NCBI GenBank assembly: GCA_029565065.1
Contig: JAKQOW010000043.1
Location: 18,472-82,471 of the forward strand
Length of the DNA stretch: 64,000 nt
Reading direction: 5' to 3'
Source of the DNA: Acidobacteriota bacterium
Lineage (GTDB): Bacteria > Acidobacteriota > JAAYUB01
Notes under the pieces: generated by a model
What the model saw: only the letters and a program-made list of their open reading frames with translations
Database searches by the model: none
Told to the model about the DNA's origin: nothing
Shown here: in pieces, positions 43,019-52,100 of the stretch
Position numbering within the stretch: the stretch's first letter is position 1
Layout: the number at the start of each line of letters is the position of its first letter
Translations under genes and position numbers: made by a program

Positions 43019-44367
43019 AGTTCAAGGGTACGCTCGTCCTGGTCGTCCTCTGCGCCCTGCTCCTGGCCGTCGTTTTGCTGCTCGACAAGAACGGCGGCAA
43101 GTCCGACGGGGCCGGTGAGAGCAAGCAGCTCTTCAAAGTGGAGGAAGGCAAGATCCGCCGGATTGCCATGGTCCGGGACGGCGCCACCGTGGCCGCCATC
43201 CGCGGAGACAAGCAGTGGACCATCGAGCAGCCGGTCCGGGCTGAGGGCAACAAAGACGAGTGGAACGGGCTGGCGCTGGCGCTCTCCGCCTTCGACTACG
43301 AGCGGGTGGTGGAAGAAAAGCCCCAAGACACCGGCCGGTACGGGCTCAGCAACCCCGAACTGGTGATCACGTTCGAGCTGGACAAGGGAGAGGTGCACAA
43401 GCTGGAGCTGGGAGCGCCCAATTTCTCCGGCGGATCGTACTTCGCCCGGCGCGGCAACGATCCGAATGTTTATCTGGTGTCGGGGTACTCCCGGGACAAG
43501 TTCACCGCCGGGCTCGACCGCCTGCGCGAAGCCGCCGCCATGAAGTTCGACATGTACGCGGCCACCGCCCTTCATCTGGACCGCCCCGACGGGGCCGTCC
43601 AGTTCCGCAAGAAGGACTGGAACTGGTTCCTCGAGACGCCCGTCGCCGGACCCGCCGACGACAACGAGTTGGAGACCATCCTGCGCCAGTGCAGCGAGCT
43701 GCGCGTGCAGGACCATCTGGACGGCGCCGATCCGGCTCTGTTGAAAAAGACCTTTGGTCCGGTTCGCTACCGCGTGGCTGCCACCCTGGACAAAGGCGAG
43801 CAGCAGGTCTTGGAAATCGGTGCGGCGGATCCCTTCCCGGCCAACTCCGGCCAGGTGCTGGCTCTGAACGTCGCCCGGACCGACTATTTCACATTGCCCC
43901 AATCCGCCGTCGCCGCCCTCGACACGCCGCTGGACAAACTGCGCAGTCACGACGTGGCGCGCTTCTACCCGTTTGAGGTGAAGGGCGTCACCTGGGAAAC
44001 GGGCGGCACCAAAACCGTGCTGACAAAGAACCAGGAAGGCAAGTGGACCTGGAAGCGCAAGGAGGGGGCTGTGTCGCTCGACACCGCCCCGATAGACGAG
44101 TTCCTCGGCCGTCTGCGCGACCTGAAAGTGGCGGCGTTCGTGGACACACCCGATCCCGCCCGGTTGGGATTCAATCCGCCCGCCGCGCGCGTCATCCTCG
44201 ACGTGGAAAGCAAGGCCGGCATCACGCTCCTGTTCGGATCCGCGGCCGACGGGCAGCGGAGTGCCCGTAACAGCGAATACGCCTACGCGGTGCGCGTCGA
44301 TGACACCGCCTGGCAGAACCTGAAATTTGAACCGGCGGCGTGGCGAGCCACATCCAAGAAGCCATAG
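43015..44367 (+). CDS. DUF4340 protein
   Basis: 450 residues from ATG 43015. One signal-anchor helix (GTLVLVVLCALLLAVVLLL) is followed by repeated beta-rich modules of about 140 residues, each with a pattern like the first, W-x-I-E-x-P-V-R-A...E-W-N-G-L (about 70-90; later WNWFLETPVAG and WTWKRKEGAVSL). DUF4340 proteins nearly always accompany GldG-like genes and probably sit outside the inner membrane as part of the same complex. Last gene of the four-gene exporter operon by spacing. Confidence 0.8.
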   Translation: MKFKGTLVLVVLCALLLAVVLLLDKNGGKSDGAGESKQLFKVEEGKIRRIAMVRDGATVAAIRGDKQWTIEQPVRAEGNKDEWNGLALALSAFDYERVVEEKPQDTGRYGLSNPELVITFELDKGEVHKLELGAPNFSGGSYFARRGNDPNVYLVSGYSRDKFTAGLDRLREAAAMKFDMYAATALHLDRPDGAVQFRKKDWNWFLETPVAGPADDNELETILRQCSELRVQDHLDGADPALLKKTFGPVRYRVAATLDKGEQQVLEIGAADPFPANSGQVLALNVARTDYFTLPQSAVAALDTPLDKLRSHDVARFYPFEVKGVTWETGGTKTVLTKNQEGKWTWKRKEGAVSLDTAPIDEFLGRLRDLKVAAFVDTPDPARLGFNPPAARVILDVESKAGITLLFGSAADGQRSARNSEYAYAVRVDDTAWQNLKFEPAAWRATSKKP

Positions 44368-44375
44368 TCAGACAC

Positions 44376-44393
44376 ACCTCCGGCTGTGGAGGT
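44376..44393 (+). promoter_or_regulatory. hairpin covering the ribosome-binding site of the phosphatase gene
   Basis: ACCTCC (44376-44381) pairs perfectly with GGAGGT (44388-44393) around a 6-nt loop. The 3' arm is the GGAGG ribosome-binding site of the ATG at 44398, so ribosomes finishing the upstream gene or a trans factor may be needed to open it. Confidence 0.5.
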
Positions 44394-44397
44394 TTCC

Positions 44398-45381
44398 ATG
44401 GATGAGCTGTTGCACAATCACGCGCGCGACCAGCTGCTGCAGCGCCGCCGGCGGTTGGAAGCCGTCCGGGCCGGAGAGCCCGATCAGGTGGAACACCTGA
44501 TCGGCCACGTGGACGCGGCGCTCGAACGGATCGAGGCCGGCACCTACGGCCTATGCCGGGAATGCCACGAACCCATCGAGCCGGAGCGGCTCCTCGCCGA
44601 CCCCCTGATCGAATTCTGCCTGGACCACCTGACCCCGCGCCAACAGCGCGCGCTGCAGGAAGACGTCGAGCTGGCCGGCCGCATCCAGGGTGCGTTGCTG
44701 CCGCCCCCGGAGCTGACGCTGCCGGGCTGGTTCGCCACCTATCACTACGAGGGATTCGGACCGGTCAGCGGCGACTTCTGCGACCTGGTGCCGGCCGGCG
44801 ATGGCGGATTCTATTTTTTCCTCGGGGATGTCGCCGGCAAGGGCATCGCCGCGTCCATTCTGGTGGCCCACCTGCACGCAACCCTCCGGGCCCTGGTCAC
44901 CATGGGGCTGCCGCTGCCGCACCTCGTGGAGCGGGCCAGCCGGTCCCTCTGCGAACACACCCTGCCCAGCCACTTCGCCACGCTGGTCAGCGGACGCGCC
45001 CACGCCGACGGCTCCGTCATCTTGTGCAACGCCGGCCAGGTGCCGCCGTTGTTCCACCGGAATGGCACGGTGACGCCGCTTCCGGCCAACGGCCTGCCGC
45101 TGGGCGTGTTCTGCGACGAGCAGTTCACGGAACATCGGCTGGACCTCCGATCCGGTGATGCGCTGCTGCTGTGTTCCGACGGACTGGTGGAAGCCCGCAA
45201 CGCCGGCGGTCACGAATACGGTCTCGACCGCCTCAGCCGACTGGCCGCTGCCCTGCACCCGCTGCCACCGGCCGAATGGCTGGAAACCTGCCGCCGGGAC
45301 TGGCTGGTGTTCCGCGCCGGCGCGCCCAAGACCGACGACGTCAGCCTGATGGTGATCGGACGTCTGGCCGATCCCGTCTGA
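44398..45381 (+). CDS. DksA/TraR-like zinc finger fused to PP2C (SpoIIE/RsbU) phosphatase
   Basis: 327 residues from ATG 44398 (GGAGG 5 bp upstream). The first 80 residues are helical with GTYGLCRECHEPIEPERLL...EFCLDH, the DksA/TraR C4-type finger in which the fourth Cys is His. The rest is a PPM phosphatase of the RsbU/SpoIIE type: SGDFCDLV and LGDVAGKGIAASIL (metal-binding Asp), CSDGLVEARN and KTDDVSLMVI. Such phosphatases dephosphorylate anti-anti-sigma factors in partner-switching stress responses. Fusion to a DksA-like finger is unusual and may localise it to RNA polymerase or a redox/zinc signal. Confidence 0.8.
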   Translation: MDELLHNHARDQLLQRRRRLEAVRAGEPDQVEHLIGHVDAALERIEAGTYGLCRECHEPIEPERLLADPLIEFCLDHLTPRQQRALQEDVELAGRIQGALLPPPELTLPGWFATYHYEGFGPVSGDFCDLVPAGDGGFYFFLGDVAGKGIAASILVAHLHATLRALVTMGLPLPHLVERASRSLCEHTLPSHFATLVSGRAHADGSVILCNAGQVPPLFHRNGTVTPLPANGLPLGVFCDEQFTEHRLDLRSGDALLLCSDGLVEARNAGGHEYGLDRLSRLAAALHPLPPAEWLETCRRDWLVFRAGAPKTDDVSLMVIGRLADPV

Positions 45382-45501
45382 CCGCATCGCGCCTCAACAA
45401 AATGCCCCCGCTGGAATTGCCGGGTCACGCCCCGGCCGGCGGATTGCTATAAATCCGTGGCCGCTCGCATCCGGCTGGCGACGGGCACCATCCCGTAACG
45501 A

Positions 45502-45530
45502 TTGCCTGCATCGCCATCCACGGCTATAAT
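45502..45530 (+). promoter_or_regulatory. strong promoter of the SYLF gene
   Basis: TTGCCT (45502-45507), a 17-bp spacer and a perfect TATAAT (45525-45530). The ATG at 45538 starts 7 bp after the -10, so transcription would begin at or beside the start codon. Confidence 0.65.
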
Positions 45531-45537
45531 GTCCCCA

Positions 45538-46329
45538 ATGACAGGTCCATTTTCTCCGAACCGCATGGTGATCCGCGTTTGTCGCTGGCTGGCCGCGCTC
45601 CTGCTGGTGTGGGCGGCGACCGCTGTCGCCGGGGCGGCGGTGGAGCGGCCGAAAATCGTCAGCCGGGTGCAGCAAGCCACCCGGGTCATGCAGCACGTTG
45701 TCGCCATCAAAGAAAGCGGCATCCCCACCGGGCTGCTGGACCATTGCGAGGGGCTGGTCATCATCCCCCGCATGACCAAGGCGGCGTTCCTCGTGGGCGG
45801 AAATTACGGGCGGGGCGTGCTCGTCCATCACTCGCCCGACGGGCGTTGGAGTAACCCGTGTTTCGTCCAGCTCCGCGGCGGCGACATCGGCTTCCAGGCC
45901 GGCGGGCAGTTCGTCGACCTCGTGCTGGTCATCAACCGACGCGAGGGGCTGGAGGCGATCCTGCAAAACAAGTTCACCCTGGGAGTGGATGCCGGCCTGG
46001 CCGTGGGGCCGCTGGGGCGATACGCCGAAGCGGGGACGGACTTTCGCCTGAAGTCCGAAGTGCTCGCGTATTGCCTGAGCAAGGGGCTCTTTGCCGGCGT
46101 CTCGCTCAAAGGCTCGGCCCTGAGCCTCGACGAGGATGCCAACCGGTCGTTTTACCGCCGTCTGTACGAGCGGGGCCAGATCATCTCGGATTATCAATTC
46201 CTGTTCGACCGGATGCTGCCTTACCCGGACGAAGTCAAGCCCCTGCTCCGCCTGTTGCGGGGGTATACCCAGGAGCGGATCCTCCTCGTGCCCGCCACGG
46301 AGTTCAAATTCAAGCCTTTGATCGATTAG
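45538..46329 (+). CDS. SYLF-domain (Ysc84-like) lipid-binding protein
   Basis: 263 residues from ATG 45538; ATG 45565 is a later alternative giving a more typical signal peptide (MVIRVCRWLAALLLVWAATAVAGA). Neither has a ribosome-binding site. The SYLF domain spans about 60-250 with CEGLVIIPRMTKAAFLVGGNYGRGVL, QLRGGDIGFQAGGQFVDLVLVI and GLAVGPLGR. In eukaryotes SYLF binds phosphoinositides; bacterial members are exported and lipid-associated with unknown role. It is the gene before the T6SS, separated by 72 bp of AT-rich DNA. Confidence 0.78.
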   Translation: MTGPFSPNRMVIRVCRWLAALLLVWAATAVAGAAVERPKIVSRVQQATRVMQHVVAIKESGIPTGLLDHCEGLVIIPRMTKAAFLVGGNYGRGVLVHHSPDGRWSNPCFVQLRGGDIGFQAGGQFVDLVLVINRREGLEAILQNKFTLGVDAGLAVGPLGRYAEAGTDFRLKSEVLAYCLSKGLFAGVSLKGSALSLDEDANRSFYRRLYERGQIISDYQFLFDRMLPYPDEVKPLLRLLRGYTQERILLVPATEFKFKPLID

Positions 46330-46355
46330 AAAATAATATTGCAGAATAGAGTGTG

Positions 46356-46384
46356 TTGATTTAAAGTTAATCCGTATATATATT
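46356..46384 (+). promoter_or_regulatory. promoter of the T6SS operon
   Basis: TTGATT (46356-46361), a 17-bp spacer and TATATT (46379-46384) in an AT-rich tract just before tssJ. +1 near 46391 leaves a leader of about 11 nt that just contains AAGGA. Confidence 0.6.
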
Positions 46385-46401
46385 TAACTCAAGGATATCA
46401 A

Positions 46402-46971
46402 GTGATCGCTCGCGTCGTTGTCCACCAAAGACTCGTCGGATTGGGTCTGCTGCTGGCGGTGTGCGTGTGTGCTTGCAAAAAAAATGCCACGCCGCCACCG
46501 GCGCCCGACTGGCGGTTTGAGCCCAAAGCCATCCAGATCACTTACATCGCCGACCCGATGCTCAATGCGTACGACGGCAGCGCCCACGCCACCGTGCTGG
46601 CGATCTATCAACTGACGGATATCAACAGTTTCAACAATTTGGCCCAGTCTACCGAAGGCCTGCAAAAACTGCTGCAGGCCCAGCCCTATGATGCGACCGT
46701 CGCGGCGGCGAACCGGTTCTTTGTTCAACCCGGCGAGCGGAATACGCTCACCCTGGCTCGGGCGAAGAGCGCCCAGTGGGTGGGCGTGGTGGCGGGATAT
46801 TACCAGCTGACACCCGGTGTGGTCACCCGCTTGCTGAGCATCCCGGTCCTGATCGAACACCACGGGAAGATTTTCAAGAAGACCTCGGCGCGGGTGGATC
46901 ATCTCAGCGTTCACCTGTTTTTGGGTCCGCGGGCCCCGCAGGAAATCGACCCATACGACGAGTTGGAGTGA
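46402..46971 (+). CDS. tssJ: T6SS outer-membrane lipoprotein TssJ
   Basis: 189 residues from GTG 46402 (AAGGA 6 bp upstream). The signal ends in a Cys-rich lipobox (LLAVCVCACKK), so it is lipidated to the outer membrane. The TssJ fold follows: a transthyretin-like beta sandwich with IQITYIADPMLNAYDGSAHATVLAIYQL and AKSAQWVGVVAGYY. It binds the periplasmic end of TssM to build the J-L-M trans-envelope complex. First gene of the T6SS operon; 4 bp precede tssK. Confidence 0.85.
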   Translation: MIARVVVHQRLVGLGLLLAVCVCACKKNATPPPAPDWRFEPKAIQITYIADPMLNAYDGSAHATVLAIYQLTDINSFNNLAQSTEGLQKLLQAQPYDATVAAANRFFVQPGERNTLTLARAKSAQWVGVVAGYYQLTPGVVTRLLSIPVLIEHHGKIFKKTSARVDHLSVHLFLGPRAPQEIDPYDELE

Positions 46972-46975
46972 GCCC

Positions 46976-48364
46976 ATGCAAGCGAACAAACCCATCTTCT
47001 GGCATCAGGGACTCTTTCTTCAGCCGCACCATTTTCAGTTGCAGGAACGCTATTTCCATTCCCTTCTGGATCCGTTTCGGCAATTCGTCCAGCCGTACAC
47101 CTGGGGCGCCGCCTCGTGGCGCGTGGACGAGCCCCTGCTGCTGAACCAGACCTTCGACCTGACCGAAGGCTCGTTCATCTTTCAGGACGGGACCTGGGTG
47201 ACGCTGCCGGGCAACGGCGTGCTCCAGGCGCGCTCCTTCAAGGCGGCCTGGACCGATACCGAACGGCCGTTCAAGGTTTACCTGGGATTGCACAAGTGGG
47301 AATCCTCCGAAGAAAACGTCACGGTGCTCGAGCAGGAGGGGGATGTCGGCAAAGTCAACACCCGCCTCGCCTGCCACATCGTCCCCCAAGAGATCAAAGA
47401 CATGCACCACAGCGGCCCCACGGCCCACGTGCGGCTGATGCAGTATACCCTCAAGGTGTTCTGGGAATCGGAGATCCCCAGCGTCGGTGACTACCATCTC
47501 CTGCCCGTGGCGGAGCTGGAGAGCGACCGGAGCGGCGTGCACCTGTCGGAGCGCTTCGCGCCGCCCTCGGTGGTGCTCAACGCCTCGCCGGTGCTGCTGC
47601 AGATCGCCAAGAGCATCCGGGAACTGGTGGCGTCGCGCACGCGGAGCCTGGAGGAATACAAGGTGCCGCGGGATGTCCAGACGGCCGAATTTGAAACCGG
47701 CTACACGGTGTTCCTGCTCGCGCTTCGCTCCCTGAACCGTTACCTGCCACCGCTCCATCACGTCACGGAGACGCCCGTCGTGCATCCGTGGGCGTTCTAC
47801 GGACTGCTCCGGCAACTGGTGGGTGAGCTGAGCACGTTCTCCGATCGGGTCAACGCTCTGGGCCGGCTCCCCGACGGCCGGCCCCTCCTTCCGGATTACG
47901 ACCACGAAAATCCCGGCCCCTGCTTCGAAGAGGCGCAGACGCTGATCGAGGAGCTGCTCAACGCCATCCTGGTGGGTCCGGAGGGTATCATCGACCTGGT
48001 CCGCGAGGGCGAGTGGTTCCGCGGCATCATCCCCGCCACCCTGTTCGACAGCCGGAACGTGTTCTACCTGGTGGTGCGGACCGCCGAGGACCGGCAGCGG
48101 TCGCTCGACGCGCTGCGCAACCTGGCCAAGTCCGGCAGCATCGAAATGCTGCCCACGCTGCTGGCCCGGGCGCTGCCCGGTCTGCCGATGCAGTACAACG
48201 AGGTGCCGCCTCCGGGTTTGCCCAAGCGCCCGGGCTCGCTCTACTTCCGACTGGACCAGGCCCACGGTCACTGGTTGGAAATCATGAAACGGCAGAATTT
48301 CTGCCTGTATTGGGACAATGCCCCCGCTGACACCAAGGCGGAGCTGATCGTCGTGCGCAAATAG
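46976..48364 (+). CDS. tssK: T6SS baseplate protein TssK
   Basis: 462 residues. The hallmark N-terminus PIFWHQGLFLQPHHFQLQERYF is present, followed by the shoulder/neck region and helical head domain near the C-terminus. TssK trimers link the baseplate wedge (TssEFG) to the TssL/TssM membrane complex. Length is slightly above the usual 445. tssL starts 4 bp later. Confidence 0.95.
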   Translation: MQANKPIFWHQGLFLQPHHFQLQERYFHSLLDPFRQFVQPYTWGAASWRVDEPLLLNQTFDLTEGSFIFQDGTWVTLPGNGVLQARSFKAAWTDTERPFKVYLGLHKWESSEENVTVLEQEGDVGKVNTRLACHIVPQEIKDMHHSGPTAHVRLMQYTLKVFWESEIPSVGDYHLLPVAELESDRSGVHLSERFAPPSVVLNASPVLLQIAKSIRELVASRTRSLEEYKVPRDVQTAEFETGYTVFLLALRSLNRYLPPLHHVTETPVVHPWAFYGLLRQLVGELSTFSDRVNALGRLPDGRPLLPDYDHENPGPCFEEAQTLIEELLNAILVGPEGIIDLVREGEWFRGIIPATLFDSRNVFYLVVRTAEDRQRSLDALRNLAKSGSIEMLPTLLARALPGLPMQYNEVPPPGLPKRPGSLYFRLDQAHGHWLEIMKRQNFCLYWDNAPADTKAELIVVRK

Positions 48365-48368
48365 GTGT

Positions 48369-49106
48369 ATGAAGCAGACCATCAACCGACTGGATCTCAA
48401 GACCGATCTGCCTCCTTCGCCGGCGGCCGCGCCGGCCGAAGCCGGTCTGGTTGAGCATTACCTCGAGCTGTTCGCCTACACACTCTACTTCGCGCGGTCT
48501 CCGGAAACGCGGCCGGCGACCCAGGCCGAACTGGACCGCCAGTTCCGCCGGTTGATCGACCGCGCGGAGCAGTCCCGCCAGGCCGCGGGTGTGCCCGATG
48601 CGCCGTGGCAGGCCGGGCTATACGCGGTCTGCGCCTGGGTGGACGAAATCGTGCTCTGCTCCGACTGGCCCGACCGGGACAAGTGGCAACTGGCCCAACT
48701 GCAACGCGCCCTGTTCCAAACCACCCTGGCGGGCGAAGGCTTTTTCGACCAACTGGACCGGCTGCCGCCCGATTCGCGGGACGTGCGCGAGGTCTACGCC
48801 TACTGCCTGGCACTCGGTTTCAAGGGACGCTATTTCCTGTCTGCCGATCAAACCCGGCTGGCGGACATCCGTCGCGAGAACCTGCGCCTGGTGGCGGACA
48901 CCGAAGACCTGCCGCTGCCCGACCAGCTCTTTCCCGAGGCGCGGCCGGCCGCCCCGCCCAAGCGGAAGAAAAATCGTTTTCCGGTGGCGGTGGCTTGCTA
49001 CACGCTGCTGTGTGCGGCGCCGGTAGTCATCTTCATCGCCCTGTACATCCTGTATAACAAACTGCTGAACAACTTGATTTTCAATTATTTCAGCAGCGTG
49101 TTTTAG
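48369..49106 (+). CDS. tssL: T6SS inner-membrane protein TssL (DotU/IcmH)
   Basis: 245 residues. The cytoplasmic DotU domain has VEHYLELFAYTLYFA, AVCAWVDEIVLCSDW and EVYAYCLALGFKGRY. One C-terminal transmembrane helix (VAVACYTLLCAAPVVIFIALYI) anchors it. There is no OmpA-type peptidoglycan-binding extension; anchoring to the wall must come from another protein. Confidence 0.92.
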   Translation: MKQTINRLDLKTDLPPSPAAAPAEAGLVEHYLELFAYTLYFARSPETRPATQAELDRQFRRLIDRAEQSRQAAGVPDAPWQAGLYAVCAWVDEIVLCSDWPDRDKWQLAQLQRALFQTTLAGEGFFDQLDRLPPDSRDVREVYAYCLALGFKGRYFLSADQTRLADIRRENLRLVADTEDLPLPDQLFPEARPAAPPKRKKNRFPVAVACYTLLCAAPVVIFIALYILYNKLLNNLIFNYFSSVF

Positions 49107-49137
49107 TCGATACGCATCCCGACGGACAAGTGACGCC

Positions 49138-52100
49138 GTGCGCAAGTTTCTCAAGGTCCTCCTGTATGTCTTCCTGCTGGCCCTCCTGGCCGGGGCGATC
49201 GCCCTGCTGGTGATCTGGCGGCATTGGCCCTGGTGGTTCGGCGTCGCGATCTTTCTGGGCGTGGTCGGGGTGTGGGTGGCGATCCTGTATATCCGGAAGT
49301 ATTTCCTGCGCAAGCGGGAGCGCGAGTTCGTCCGGCGGGTGATCGCCCAGGACACGGCGGCCATCCAGGCCGCCCCGCTCCACGAGCGGGAACAACTGCA
49401 GGACCTGCAAACCAAGTGGCAGGAGTCTGTGGAGCGGCTGCGCACGTCCAAGCTGCGCAAGCGGGGCAATCCCCTCTACGTCCTCCCATGGTTCCTGGTC
49501 ATCGGCGAGTCCGGAGCCGGCAAGACCTCGGCCATCAAGAACGCTTCCCTGAGCACCCCGCTGGCCGACACCGTCCGCACCGCCGGCCTGGCGGCGACCC
49601 GCAACTGCGAGTGGTGGTTCTTCGACCAGGCCATCGTTCTGGACACCGCCGGCCGCTACACCATCCCGGTGGATCCGGGGCCCGACCGCGAGGAGTGGGA
49701 AAAATTTCTGACTCTGCTGGCCCAGTACCGCCGGCGGGAGCCGCTCAACGGCCTCGTGGTGGCCATCGCCGCCGACCGCCTGCTGGCCGAGGATGCCGCC
49801 CGGCTGCATGCCGACGGCGAGGACGTCCGCCAGCGGATCGACCAGGTCATGCGGGTCGTCGGCGCCCGCTTCCCCATCTACGTCATGGTGACCAAGATGG
49901 ACCTCGTGCACGGGATGGTGCCGTTCTGCCGGCACCTGCCGCCCGACCGCCTGACCCAGGCCATGGGATTCATCAACGAGCAGCATGCGTTCCGGTGGAA
50001 AGACGTTCTGGACCAGGCCATGACGGTGGTGGGGCGACGGCTGCGCCAGCTCCGCTTCATCCTCGTGCACCAGACGCCCGAGGCGGAACCCGGCGCGCTC
50101 CTGTTCCCTGCCGAGTTCGGCCGGCTCACCGGCGGGTTGAACCATTTCCTGCGAGCGGTCTTCGGCGACAATCCATACCAGGAGACGCCGCTGCTGCGCG
50201 GCATCTGCTTCAGCAGCGCCCGGCAGGGCGAGCCGCCCGTCAGCGACTTTCTTCGGAGCACGGGGCTGGACGCGGCCGCCCGGCCCTCCGGAACGCGGGA
50301 GGACGGCTACTTTTTGAAAGCCATCTTCAAGGAAGTGCTCCCGGCCGACCGATATGTCTACCGTCCACTGCCGGAGCTCATCCGATGGCGGCGGCTCACC
50401 CGCACCCTCGGCTTCGCCGCCTGGGGCCTGCTCTGGGCCTTCCTCTGCGGCCTGCTCAGCCTGGCGTTCCACCTCAACGTTCGAACGATCAACGAGTTCA
50501 AGGAAGAGTTCGACGATCCGCCGACGCTGACCGAGGACGCCACCACCAACCTGCTGATGCTGGACCGAATGCGTCTGGAGCTCATCGATCTGCAAACTGC
50601 CAATCAGGATTGGTGGGTGCCCCGGTTCGGGTTGAACCAGAGCCTGAAGCTGGAGACGCGCGTGCGGGCGCACTTTGTGCGGCTGTTCCGGGGCGGGTTC
50701 CTGGTTCCGCTGGACGAATCCCTGGCCCGGCGCATTGACGCCGTGAACCCGCAAACACCCGAAGAGGAGATGGCCGATTACGTCGGCTACGTGGTCACCC
50801 GCATCTCGCTCATCCGGGACTATCTGCGCGGCGAGGCGCCTTCCCCCGAAAAGCCGCCGCCGACCGTCAACGAATTCCGCCGCGCGACCACGGATCTGCT
50901 GGAGTTGGAATACCCAACGCTGCCGCCGGCGATCGCTGCCAAATTCGGCGACATCTACTTCACCTATCTCTACTGGTTTACCGACAAGTTGGAGCGTGAG
51001 CAGAAAGTGCAGGAGCTGCAACAGCATCTCCTCCATCTGCTCCAGCATAAAGGCAGCAACCTCCACTGGCTGGTCAAGAGCTGGATCCCCGATTCACCCG
51101 ACGTGGACCTGATCAACTTCTGGCCGACGCCCGAACAGGACTATGACCTGACGATGTTCGTCCCGGGAGCGTTCACGGCCGCCGGCCGCCGGAACATCGA
51201 CGCGTTCGTCCGGCAGATTGACGACGTCCTGGCGGATCCGACGGTGATCGCCGAATCCAAAAAGGAATTTTGGGAGTGGTACCGCTCCGAGTACTACACA
51301 AGCTGGACCCGTTTCGCCGCCGGCTTCGCTTCGGCCCGTGACGGCATGCGTACCCCCGAAGGCCGGGAGCGTCTCGCCACCCTCATGACCACCGACCAGA
51401 ATCCCTTTTTCCTGTTGATCCAACGGATGAGCCAGGAGCTCGCTCAACTGGAGGATCCGCTGCCGCCGGCCTGGGTGGCGCCGCTCGTGGAGCTGGCGGC
51501 CATTCAGAAGCTGGCCGCCGAGCAGCAGCCCCAGCCAAAAACGACCAGCGGCCTGGTAGACAGGTTGAAGCAGGAAGAGAAGAAACTCGTCGAAAAATTC
51601 GGGGAAAAAATCGATCCGGAACAGGCCCGCCTGGCGGATCGCCGAACCACCGAAGTGAAAATCTGGAAGAGCTATCTCGCGGCGCTCCAGAACGTCGCTC
51701 CCGCGGTCATCTCGCGGGAAACCTGCTTTCACATGATCTCCGACTACTTTCCGGAAAATTTCACACCGGGGCAGTCGGCGGAAAGCGGGGCCAAGTCCCC
51801 GTTCAATCAGGCCCACGCCAGCCTGGGCGCGCTCTACGGGATGGTGGAGACCCAGGGCGATCCCGCCGTCGCCTGGTCGCTGGTCCAGGCGCCGCTGGAC
51901 CAGGCATTGGATTACTGCATGATGGAGACCGGCTGCGCCCTGCAGGAGCAGTGGCGCGAGCAGGTCATGGGAGGGCTGGACGGCGTGGAATCCGAAAAGC
52001 TCCCCCGCGTGCTGTTCGACGAGAAGGAAGGACGGGTCTGGAAGTTCCTCAAGAGCACGGCCCGTCCGTTCATCCGCCAGGATCAGTTCGGCTACACCCC

